From NCBI RefSeq assembly GCF_030272615.1, contig NC_081411.1, forward strand, positions 37,204,640 to 37,268,639: 64,000 nucleotides of DNA. Direction: 5' to 3'. Of the stretch, positions 22,484 through 33,392 are shown piece after piece (positions within the stretch are counted from its first letter, which is position 1; each line of letters opens with the position of its first letter). This stretch comes from Cryptomeria japonica. Taxonomy: Eukaryota > Streptophyta > Pinopsida > Cupressales > Cupressaceae. A model generated the notes under the pieces. That model was not told where the DNA came from. It did not search any database and saw only the letters and a list, made by a program, of their open reading frames with translations. The position numbers and the translations under genes were made by a program.

Positions 22484-24406
22484 ATGGGGGATAACAATGA
22501 AAATATTGATCAACCACAACTGCAACAACCAAACCCTCCTTTGCGAAACCCCCCCTCAATTCAGGATTTGATTGCACAAAATTTGAATGAATTGAGGGGG
22601 ATTGCAGAAGTATATCGTAGGATCCCTCGTCTAAACCCAATGTTTGATCCTCTCACATTGATCATAAAGAGTATGGAAACCATGACTAAGGAGAACAATG
22701 CCACCCTTTTGTGGCGAGATTCTATGAGGGAAAAATATGCAGATGGCTTGTCATATAAGGATATCAAGGATCTCGAGATATCCAAAGCCGCTATCACCTC
22801 ATTGTTTGTGAATCCCCGCACTGGTCAACGCATAGATCCCAAAAAATAAAAACTTTCTATTAAATGGTGCACAAATGATGGTATAACAAAATTTTTTTGG
22901 GATAGTTGGTGGATGGTTTTCGACAAACCACCCAACAACAATCTTGATGTCCCCTTCTATTTCATAAAAAAATTGTATGTTGAGTTTGTTTTACACAAAC
23001 ACGTTAACTACTTTGACATCCAACCTTTTCAAGGTGTAGGTTTAGGTATGCCCCAAAATAGACCTGGGGCAGTTAGAGTAGTCCAAGGCCCATATGTCCC
23101 CCCTCCTCCTATTGATCCCCCACCTATAGTGCAGTATCTTGATATCATTTGTGAGGCGGCTTCACGGACCATATCAACTATTCACTCTTTGAGTAACATT
23201 TTGGTTTCTCAGGTTGGGTCAGTAGCTCAGCCTACTCTTGATGGTAGTGGTGCATCTGGTGGCACTAACACGTCATCTGCGACTCCACACATATGTGTGC
23301 CCCATAGTTGTGTCATGTGTGGGCATGTATGCTTGGGTCCAGTTGGACAACCCGTTGATCCTCTTGAAGATAGTGCAGATTATGAGGTGCATGAGATGCA
23401 TGATGCACCAGATATTAATACACAGACTGGAGGATACCCTTGGGAGTCCTCACATGCTAGAGGCGAGGAGGCACCGTCATCATACATTGAAGATGTAGTG
23501 GTAAGATTTGTATTTTCACAATTCATGTTATATTTTAAATGAATATTTATAATCTAGATAATATTAAGTACTAATTTTTATTTACATGGTCTATTTAATA
23601 GTTGATGACCGAGGAGGAGTTGAGACAGATTCAAGAGGGCACCTTGTCAGCCATTTCATTTGGCCTTGATAGCTTGACGGTACATATATTATTGCACCTA
23701 GTCATTTGTATTTTATTGTACATACATGCTCATCATTTATATTGGTATTAATTATATTATGTAGTACCTTTCATGTATATCTTATTTTACTCTTGTAGGG
23801 CACAAGCAACACGAGTGCGGGGTAGTGTGATTTAGGATCTAGTAGTGTAGTTGGAGACAAGGGAAAGGTAATTGAATGCAAATATGATTGAATGAATAGT
23901 TTAAATAACTTATAGTGATTATACATGTCTAGACGTAGATTGATAGTTTCATATACTTGTTGTGTATACATACAGAGAATTCTTGGCTTCACATCCTTGA
24001 TGACTACACCCAGTATACCTGAAGAAGAAGAAGAGATGCCTCGAGTAGATGTGTGTTTATTTTATTTTGTGATTAGTAGATATAATTTGTTATTATCAGT
24101 GACAATTATATGCTAACTTGTATCAATGTCATGTTTATGAACATATGTAGGTTGTGTATGAAAATATTCAAAACATACCTCCTCTACCGAAGACATACAA
24201 CAAGAGTCCTGCAAAGCCAAAGAGAAAATGTGGAGATGAGGTAAACATGAATAGTTTAATTATAGTTCATTTTTATGTTAACTTTTCGAATGTGAATTAT
24301 ATAATATAACTAATATTAATCATGGTTTGTTTTTCTTGAGTAGGATGCTTCAGAGCCGAGCAGTGCAGTGAAGAGGATCGATTTTGATGATCCATCAGCA
24401 TCTTAG
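22484..24406 (+). pseudogene. Element T accessory gene, six exons, unknown function
   Basis: Exons 22484-23500, 23602-23679, 23799-23867, 23976-24050, 24151-24240 and 24344-24406 join in phase through five AT-rich introns of 100-119 nt, each with GT and AG ends (GTAAGA, GTACAT, GTAATT, GTGTGT, GTAAAC donors). The joined frame has 464 codons including the stop. Only two codons interrupt it: TAA at 22847 and TAG at about 23823. The N-terminal third has MEKAGN-free helical sequence with a possible helix-turn-helix (YADGLSYKDIKDLEISKAA). A Pro-rich linker, a Ser/Thr/Gly-rich middle, an acidic stretch (PEEEEEMP) and a basic KPKRK near the end follow; KPKRK could act in nuclear import. I do not recognise the family. 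A DNA-binding partner of the transposase is one possibility. Confidence 0.6.
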
Positions 24407-24734
24407 GATGTTATAAATAGTTTTGGGATGCTTACATGTCTAGTTGGCATGTATATTTTGTATATGGACATACATTCACATATTTAGACATACATTTTGT
24501 TTCAGTTGGCGTTTATGCCATATTTGTGTATGGACATACATTTGTAATCATTTGACATTTTTATATATAAAGAAGTTGATATTCGATCATATAAATTGTT
24601 GCTCTTCTGTGTGTGGTGTTATCATGGAAATCTTTAATCTTCATTCCAATAATTAACAATGGTTAATAATGGTTATTTAATGAACAATACAATTCATGAA
24701 CAATACAATTCATTTAATCAACAATACAATAAAA
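24407..24734. other. Spacer after the accessory gene
   Basis: Probable 3' untranslated and downstream sequence. Three related TATTTGTGTATGGACATACATTT-like phrases occur near 24450-24550. No coding or RNA signal was seen. Confidence 0.4.
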
Positions 24735-26330
24735 TTCATTATTACCCTATGCATGGTTCTATTTTCCCCCCCCACCTTGGTCGAACACTCTGGGTTTTAT
24801 TAGGGCTTCAATTTTTCGATTGGCGAAAAAAAGTCAGTCTGACTCAATCAAATGTTGTTGCCTGGCCAATTTCTCGTTCTGCTCATCGCAATAATGAACT
24901 GTCACCTCCAACATGTCTAGTTAGGCATTATTACCCTATGCATGCTCCTATTTTTCCCCCCTACTCAATCGAACGCTTGGGGTCATACCCTACCGGCGTC
25001 GTCCCTTGAGCGCCCTAAGTGCTAAAAATTGTCAAACTTTGACAAGGCCTAACTTGGAATCTATGGCACCTGCGAATGATCCATTTGAACCTATAGGGCC
25101 ATGAGAGGGGTCCCTAAAAAATCCTATCTCAATTTTTCAAGTTGCCCTACGGTTTTATTAGGGCAACAATTTTTCGGTTGGTGAAAAAACTGTTAGTCTC
25201 ACTCAATCGAATGTTGTCGCGTGACCAATTTCTCATTCAGCTCATTGCAATGATGAACCATCAGCTCCGACATTTCCAGTTAGGCATTATTACCCTATGC
25301 ATGCTCCTATTTCCCCCCCCCCCCCCCACTTGATCTAATGCTCGGGGTCATACCATACCGGCGTCGTCCCTTGAGCACCCTAAGTGCTAAAAATTGTCAA
25401 ACTTTGAGGGGCCCTAACTCAAAATTTGTGGCACCTACTAATGATCTGTTTGAAACTATGGGGCCACGAGAGGGGTCCCTACAAAATACTATCCCAATTT
25501 TTCAATTTGTCCTACAGTTTTATTAGGGAAGCAATTTTTTGGTTGGCGAAAAAATCGTCAGTCTCACTCAATCGAATGTTGTCGGGTGGCCAATTTCTTG
25601 TTCAACTTGTCATGATGATGAACTGTCAGCTTTGACATGTCCAATTAGGCATTATTACCCTATGCATTCTCCTATTTTCTCCCCCCACTCGATCGAACTC
25701 TCAGGGTCATACCCTACCAGCGTCGTCCCTTGAGCGCCCTAAGTGCTAAAAATTATCAAACTTTGATGAGCCCTAACTCAGAATTTGTAGTACTTGTGAA
25801 CAATTCGTTTGAACCTATGAGGCCATGAGAGGGGTCCTTACAAAATCCTATCTCTGTTTTTCAAGTTTCCCTACGGTTTTATTAGGGAAGCAATTTTTTG
25901 GTTGGCAAAAAAATCGTCAGTCTCACTCAATCGAATGTTGTTGCGTGGCCAATTTCTCGTTCTGCTTGTCACGATGATGAACCATCAGCTCTAACATGTC
26001 CAGTTAGGCATTATCACCCTATGCATGCTCCTATTTTCCCCCCCACTTGATCGAATGCTCGGGGTCATAACCTATTGGCGTTGTCCCTTGAGCACCCTAA
26101 GTGCTAAAAATTATCAAACTTTGACGAGCCCTAACTTGGAATCCGTGGCACCTACAAATGATCCATTTGAACCTACGGGGCCATGAGAGGGATCCCTACA
26201 AAAGCCTATATCGGTTTTTCAAGTTTCCCTATGGTTTTATTAGGGCAGCAATTTTTTGGTAGGCAAAAAAAATCGTTAGTCATACCCTACCGACGTCGTC
26301 CCTTGAGCACCCTAAGTGCTAAAATTATAT
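24735..26330. repeat. 360-bp tandem array (about 4.5 copies)
   Basis: The phrase GCATTATTACCCTATGCATG recurs at 24925, 25284, 25649 and 26008, with a shortened first unit near 24737 and a truncated last unit ending near 26330. Each unit also holds a C-run, GTCGTCCCTTGAGC, TTTTATTAGGG and CTCACTCAATCGAATGTTG. Units differ by roughly 10% and by C-run length. Open frames that repeat once per unit in this stretch are by-products of the array. Confidence 0.93.
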
Positions 26331-27582
26331 ATAAATAAGCATTACACTATAGACAAATAATGATCATCAATATTTCCATGTATTGTATACACATAATTAC
26401 CATTACACTTGCATGTGACATCCATGAAGGGATATGCAAACATGATTTTTTATTTCATTATCAATACAACTACACCAATGTACTCATGTACACATACATG
26501 GACATTATCATCAATATAACTAAACCAATTTGCTCATGGATATTGTATATCATCATAACAATGTTACATCAATTCACATCCTTATACAAATACAACATCC
26601 CACTTCATCTGCATCAGACATCCTCATGTCCTAAGAGAAAAGCTTACGTACAACAATGCTTGCATATAAATGAAGACCAAAATAAGTAACCTTTTTATGC
26701 GGAATGAATGTGCTACAAGAAACAAATTATAACACTTAATACAAATTAGTTTGGAAAATTATAAATAGATCATTTGAAACATTTTTAAGATGTACAAAAT
26801 TGTATAATTATGAAACTTACCAGTGTCTCTGCAAAGTATACAAGCATAACTTTGAAGAAAGACACATGTTGATTAAAGCCCTTCTCACTGCATTTCTCTA
26901 CATGGTTGAAGATGATGGTAGATATGGTCATTTCTAAATAGAAATACATTCACTTGACTTAATATTTATGCACAAAAATTTATCTCATTAATGCACAAAG
27001 GAATATGTGCCATCACTAAGAGAGGGTCTTGTCAATGGTGAATGATCTAGCATGAACCTGTATTTTTAAGAATTGTTAGTCTACACATAAAATGCATGGA
27101 TGAACATAAAGTATTTATGATAATCACTTCAACTGAAATGCATGATAATAAATGAAAAGGTGGGATTATATACCACAAAAATATGTCCCTTCAAATTATA
27201 TCAGCAAAACCCACTATGTTGACACAAAAATCATAATTTGATACTATGATATATCATCAAAAAAGACCTACATGAGCATAAAGGTTTTGTGATAATTATA
27301 TCATCAAAAATTGTCAAATAGTGTTCTCTAATAACAAAAATTGTAAAGCTCATCAAATGCATGATAATAAGTCATGTTGCAAAAATACATCCCTTCCGAT
27401 TATATCGAGTGTACCCACTATGTGCATGCAAAAACTGTGTTGCCAAAATAAAACATTCATCAATAGACCTGCATTTGGAACACATCCTTAATATACACGT
27501 AAAAAACTTGAACATTAAGGTTTAATGATCATTGTTTGAAATGAAATGCATGATAAAAAAAAAATAAGGCACCATTAAAGAC
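26331..27582. other. Spacer 3' of the transposase with diverged duplicated segment
   Basis: AT-rich and without a credible gene. Two diverged copies of a segment of about 220 bp are visible: 'atgcatgataataaatgaaa...atatgtcccttcaaattatatc' near 27137 and 'atgcatgataataagtcatg...tacatcccttccgattatatc' near 27356. Both are followed by CCCACTATGT. Confidence 0.5.
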
Positions 27583-30440
27583 CTACAACTCAAGTGTGCT
27601 TGAAGGGTCATCTCTTTTCTTGAGAGTATCCAATATTGCTTCATGATCAGTAGTAGTCACTATCCATAGCTCTTTGATCTTTGGTTTTGCTTGATGCTTC
27701 AACAACTTTACATTTGTAGCTATAATAAGGTTTGAATATATTATAATGGTTTTGTGTCTCTCATAGTCTTCAAATGCAGGTATGTCATTCTTTCTAATCA
27801 TGTATGTTCGCAACCAAATTCCCACAACAACAACTGAACCTATAGGATATGTGAACCTGTCATCACTGTCACTGGTTGTGTTAGCTTTTGTTTTCCCTAT
27901 ACACATTGTGCCAACCAATAATATGATCTCTCTTCATTCCCTTGTGGTGCAACAACTGCAAAAACATGTCCTGGCTATACAAGATCTGATAGATAGTCAT
28001 GCTCAAGTGGACTTTCCATGTCATCATTTGACAAGGATATTGTTTGAGATAAAGGAGTTAGATAGTGGGGAACACACGTATCAACCCACTCACTTGACTT
28101 GCACTGCTCCCAATCACACTGAACACAACTCTGACAAAAACAAGCCAACGCTTGTGCCAAATGGTCCATGTACTTACATATGAGCTGAGAAATGAATGAA
28201 TCTTTGAAGAATCTTTAATTGTTTGAAAATCCAATCTATCTCCCACTGTTCCCTCCTCAACCAACCAAAAGAATCTGGTCACTGCTGAATCAAGAGTACC
28301 TCCATATGACAATGCTGAACTACACCAATCAACAATAGAATGTGCATCAGAGAAATTTGCACCTGAAATCCTCAATTTCTCCTTAACTAGAGTTCTCTTC
28401 AAACATGCACCTGCTCCATCATGCTCTCCCTTCCCATGCCCTGCCTCAAAAAAACACCAAATATGAGGTATACACCTCTCTACATGCATTCTACTCAACC
28501 AATAAAACATACATGCATTCTTGAATTGACCCATACAGTTATCTGACCATATCATATGTCGGTCAATTGTAATATCTTTCTCATGCAAGAACTCAAAATA
28601 ATTCTCAAAATAATGTTGCACATACTCGAAGGAGTGTGATCTATCATCACTCATATAAAAATGATACTCCTTGATTATCTTCCTATCCTCTTCTGTACTA
28701 TCAAAAGCATGTCTATATGTAATGTGAATAAAAATAGCAATTTGGACTAAATTGTAGTACTGAGACTATACCTCATTTTGTGGTTGCAATGTATAGTTCT
28801 CTACAAAATCAACCACCGATACAATAGTGCCAATCGGGAAAGAGTTATTACACATCCTGAACTGTTGATCCAACCACTGAGACCTATGGGTGTGCCTTGC
28901 ATACTTGTAGAAAATATTTTCCTTAAAATCCAAAATAAAATCAGAAATACTCACTTCTCTTGAGACTAATTCACATCTAGAACCTTCACCTCCACTCTTC
29001 AAAGTATATTTCACTGTCTCATATCTTTTTTTCTCAACATAATTCTTTCCAAACTCGTGTTCGCTGCCCTCATGAAAACATGAAACAAACTTTGACAACC
29101 CACCACATTCTGAGCACTTCTCATTCAAACAATCATTTCTATAGAAATAGCAACCATCATCTCTAGGGCATAAAAATAGATCTTGCAAGTCTCTTGATGA
29201 TCTCAGAAATAGCATTGCACCACACTCCTGCAACATCTCATTAGTATGCATCGTAGAACGAATATGACATAAAAGTTTATGGTACATTGAAAACTCCACA
29301 TGGTACTTGCAACAACAAGTATTGTGAATCTTAAGAGGAACACAATAAAATGGTTTCAAAGATTCAAAGGCCCTTTTTGATTGCAAAGTTGGATGTAATT
29401 CACAAAAAAAATTGTACAACACTATTTGGCTTGATTCCAAGAAATGTTTGGGATGCGGTGTGTGGTCTCGGTTGCCAATTCTTAATTTCAAAACGTCCTT
29501 TATATTGGGTGGCACTCTAGAATTAGAGTGCCAAAATTGTTGAATCTCCTCCTTCACATTGTTAGTCAACTTTCTATCAACATGTGGAAGTCTCCCACAA
29601 AAAGCCCATGTATCTTTTTGAAGTGGATCGTCAAGTCTTTGTCTTCGTGCAAGTGCTCTATCCAAAGTTTTACAGTTTATGTTAAAATCAACACAAGTTT
29701 GTCTCATTTGATGAGCCTTCCTCAATTGATGGATTACTAAGGAGGTTGTAATCACTCTTCGAGTGGCTCTCTTATCTCTTTCTTTGGTATTCTTTCCAAT
29801 AGAATTGAGAGCATCAAATAGATTTTTTGTAATAATAGAATTTCTCTCCATCTTCTTGTTCATACGACTCTTCAATTTGTTTAGCATTGATCTCATCTTT
29901 ATCATCTTTAGCAGTTGAACAAAGAGTTGGCATTGCTCGGTCAATGTCTTATTGGTAAAATTTTGGTTGAAAAGTTGTGTAGCCCACAACCGAACAGTTC
30001 TTGTTGACCTCTTGCCTTCAAGATTCACAATAATGTTCTTATCGATTCAAATAACCATTTTGGGGCTCTTGAAGGTCTTGGATTTGGAATTTGTCTTTCA
30101 TCCATGAGAGGGTCTTCATTTATAAAGTAATTAGGTGTTACATACTTGGTTGATCAATTCCACCTTCAATGTCAAAGTTTTCCATATTTTCACCTCTTAT
30201 GTCAAAATTTTCCACATGTTGAACATTTTCATTATCACTTTCAACATTTTCAAAATTTTCACTTTCAAAATCTACATTTTCAAATTCAATTTCCTCTTCA
30301 CTTGAAGTAACATTAGCAATATTTAACATACCTTGTCTTCTCCTCCTATGACATTCTCTATCTCTTTCTCTATACACTTCAATTTGGTCATTTGAAAGTT
30401 TTCTTTTGCGTTTAGACTTCTGACGACTACTACTCCCCAT
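27583..30440 (-). pseudogene. Element T DDE-like transposase, unassigned (Sola-like?)
   Basis: About 950 codons starting MGSSSRQKSKRKRK, a basic stretch suited to nuclear import. Frame breaks lie near 30150, 30045, 28175 and 27905, with a TAG at about 28764. An acidic linker follows the N-terminus. Next come a helical region (RLWATQLFNQNF; KLKSRMNKKMERN) and a Cys-rich segment (CYFYRNDCLNEKCSECGG) that may bind zinc. The putative catalytic core has Asp in FYMSDDRSHS, Asp in MIWSDNCMGQFKNA, and a distinctive HGKGEHDGAGACLKR box. A C-terminal module follows (PGHVFAVVAPQGNE, then PIGSVVVVGIWLR). This core looks like a DDE/D nuclease that cuts transposon ends. The superfamily is not certain; hAT, CACTA and Mutator hallmarks were not seen. 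Confidence 0.65.
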
Positions 30441-30682
30441 TTCCCTCCACACAGATGCTCCTACATGATTGACAATGTAAGATTTGACTTTAAGAATCTC
30501 CCAAAAGCACAAATTTGTCTCAACCTGTCTGAAAACCCATGATCATCGATAGAAAATAGAATATGCAGATTGTGGGCCGTTGGAATCCACAAAATGGCCC
30601 ATAAGGCTCTTTTTTTACTAAATTGCCACATTAATAGCAATGGCAAAAATCAGATATCCGATTAAATCCGATATCGGATGTA

Positions 30683-30723
30683 AGAGAGAGAGAGAGAGAT
30701 AGGAGGAGAGGGAGAGAGAGAGA
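30683..30723. repeat. GA microsatellite flanking the satellite array
   Basis: (GA)n with GGAGGAGAGG interruptions between a GATATCCGAT-type site and the start of the 20-bp array. The opposite end of the array is flanked by a much longer CT tract. Confidence 0.9.
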
Positions 30724-33392
30724 TTTGGGTCAAATTATGTCCTAATGGGTCATATTGTGTCCTACGACCCCTTAGGACACCATATGACCCATAACAACAC
30801 AATTTGGCATCCTAAGGGGTCATATGGTGTCCTAGGACACCATATGACCCCTAACAACACCATATGGTGTCATAAGGGGTCATATGTTGTCCTTAGGGGT
30901 CATATGGTGTCCCATGAACCCTTATGACCCCTTAGAACACAATACAACCCGTTAGGACACCATATGACCCATAACGACACAATTTGGTGTCTTAAGGGGT
31001 CATATGGTGTCTTAGGACACCATATGACCCCTATGGACACCATATGACCCCTAATGACACCATATGATGTAATAAGGTGTCTTATGTTGTCATTAGGGGT
31101 CATATGGTGTCCTAAGAGCTCATATTGTGTCCTAAGGGGTCATATGTTGTCCTAAGGGGTCATATTATGTCATATGGTGTCCTAAGGGGTCATATTATGT
31201 CCTAAGACCCCTTAGGACACCATCTAACAACACCATATGGTGTCATAAGGGGTCCTATGGTATCCTACAACCCCTTAGGACACCATATAACCCCTTAAGA
31301 CAACATATTTGGTTGTTATGGGTCATATTGTGTCCTAATGGGTCATATGGTGTCATATGACCCCTTTAAGACATCATATGACCCCTTAAGACACCATATG
31401 ACCCCTAATGACACCATATTGGGTCTCTTTGGGTCATATTGTGTCCTAAGGGTTCATATTTTGTCCTACGACCCCTTAGGACACCATATGACCCATAACG
31501 ACACAATTTAGTGTCTTAAGGGGTCATATAGTGTCCTAGGACACCATTTGACCCCTAACAACACCATATGGTGTCATAAGGGATCTTTTGTTGTCCTTAG
31601 GGGTCATATGGTGTCCCATAAACTCTTATGACCTCTTAGGACACCATACGACCTGTTATGACACCATATTGGGTCGCTTTGGGTCCTATGGTGTCTTAAG
31701 GGGTCATATTGTGTCCTACGACCCCTTAGGACATCATATGACCCCTAATGACACCATATGGTTTTGTAAGGGGTCCTATGGTGTCCTACGACCCCTTAGG
31801 ACACCATATTACCCCTTTAAACACCATATTTGGTCGTTATGGGTCATATTGTGTCCTAATGGGTCATATTGTGTCATATAACACCTTTAAGACTCTATAT
31901 GACCCCTTAGGACACCATATGACCCCTAATGACACCATATTGGGTCGCTTTGGGTCATATTGTGTCTTAAGGGGTCATATTGTGTCCTACAACCCCTTAG
32001 GACACCATATGACCCATAACGACACAATTTAGTGTCTTAAGGGGTCATATGGTGTCCTAGGACACCATTTGACCCCTAACAACACCATATGGTGTCATAA
32101 GGGATCTTTTGTTGTCCTTAGGGGTCATATGGTGTCCCATCAACTCTTATGACCTCTTAGGACACCATACGACCTGTTATGACACCATATTGGGTCGCTT
32201 TGGGTCCTATGGTGTCTTAAGGGGTCATATTGTGTCCTACGACCCCTTAGGACATCATATGACCCCTAATGACGTCATATGGTTTTGTAAGGGGTCCTAT
32301 TGTGTCCTACGACCCCTTAGGACACCATATGACCCCTTAAGACACCATATTTGGTCGTTATGGGTCATATTGTGTCCTAATGGGTCATATTGTGTCATAT
32401 GACCTCTTTAAGACATCATATGACCCCTAATGACACCATATGACCCCTAAGGTCAACATATGACCCCTTATGACACAATATGGTGTCCATAGGGGTCATA
32501 TGGTGTCCTGGGACACCATATGACCCCTTAAGACACCAAATTGTGTCGTTATGGGTTATATGGTGTCCTAAGGGGTTGTAGGACACAATATGAGCCCTTA
32601 GGACAAAATATGACCCAAAGCGACCCAATATGGTGTCATTAGGGGTCATATGGTGTCTTAAGGGGTCATATGATGTCTTAAAGGGGTCATATGACACAAT
32701 ATGACCCATTAGGACACAATATGACCCATAAGGACCAAATATGGTGTCTTAAGGGGTCATATGGTGTCCTAGGACACCATATGATGCCTATGGAGACCAT
32801 ATGACCCCTAACGACACCATATGGTGTCATAAGGGGTCATATACTATTCTTAGGGGTCATATGGTATCCCATGAACCCTTATGACCCCTTATGACACCAT
32901 ATGACCCTTATGGCACCATATTGGGTTGCTTTGGGTCCTATGGTGTCCTAAGGGGTCATATTATATCCTACAACCCCTTAGGACACCATATGACCCCTAA
33001 CAACACTAAATGGTGTCATAAGGGGTCCTATGGTGTCTTATGGCCCCTTAGGACACCATATGACACATAACGACATAGTTTGGTGTCTTAAGGGGTCATA
33101 TGGTGTCCGAGGACACCATATGATGCCTATGGACACCATATGACCCCTAACGACACCATATGGTGTCATAAAGGGTCATATGTTGTCCTTAGGGGTCATA
33201 TGGTGTCCCATGAACCCTTATGACCCCTTAGGACACCATACGACCTGTTATGACATCATATTGGGTCACTTTCAGTCCTATGGTGTCCTAAGGGGTCATA
33301 TTATGTCCTACAACCCCTTAGGACACTGTATGACCCCTAACGACACCATATGGTGTCATAAGGGGTCCTATGGTGTCCATAGGGGTCATATG
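30724..33392. repeat. Satellite of 20-bp units in both orientations, left part
   Basis: The unit GGGGTCATATGGTGTCCTAA and its reverse complement alternate irregularly over 2.67 kb, with variants such as CATATTGTGTCCTA and GACACAATTTGG. Head-to-head units create perfect palindromes, for example 36 bp at 30816-30851. Every unit carries a CATATG or CATATT core. It is interrupted at 33392 by element C and resumes at 58377. Open frames here are by-products of a 20-bp period that rarely makes stops. Confidence 0.95.
31588..32629. repeat. Higher-order duplication of 521 bp within the satellite
   Basis: The segment starting at 31588 is repeated starting at 32109 with only a few changes, including its mixed order of forward and reversed 20-bp units, so a block of about 26 units was duplicated as one. 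A diverged relative begins near 33180. Confidence 0.8.

Noticed and set aside
24659-25733. Several plus-strand ORFs of 60-116 codons
   Set aside because: They recur once per 360-bp repeat unit and shift frame between units, so they are array by-products.
28713-28771. Possible 59-nt intron at a GTATAG donor in the transposase
   Set aside because: Splicing there shifts the frame, whereas reading straight through keeps the frame with a single TAG.
30114-30145. Possible intron in the transposase (GTATGT donor at 30145)
   Set aside because: The only suitable acceptor gives a 32-nt intron, too short for plants; a one-base frameshift explains the break.
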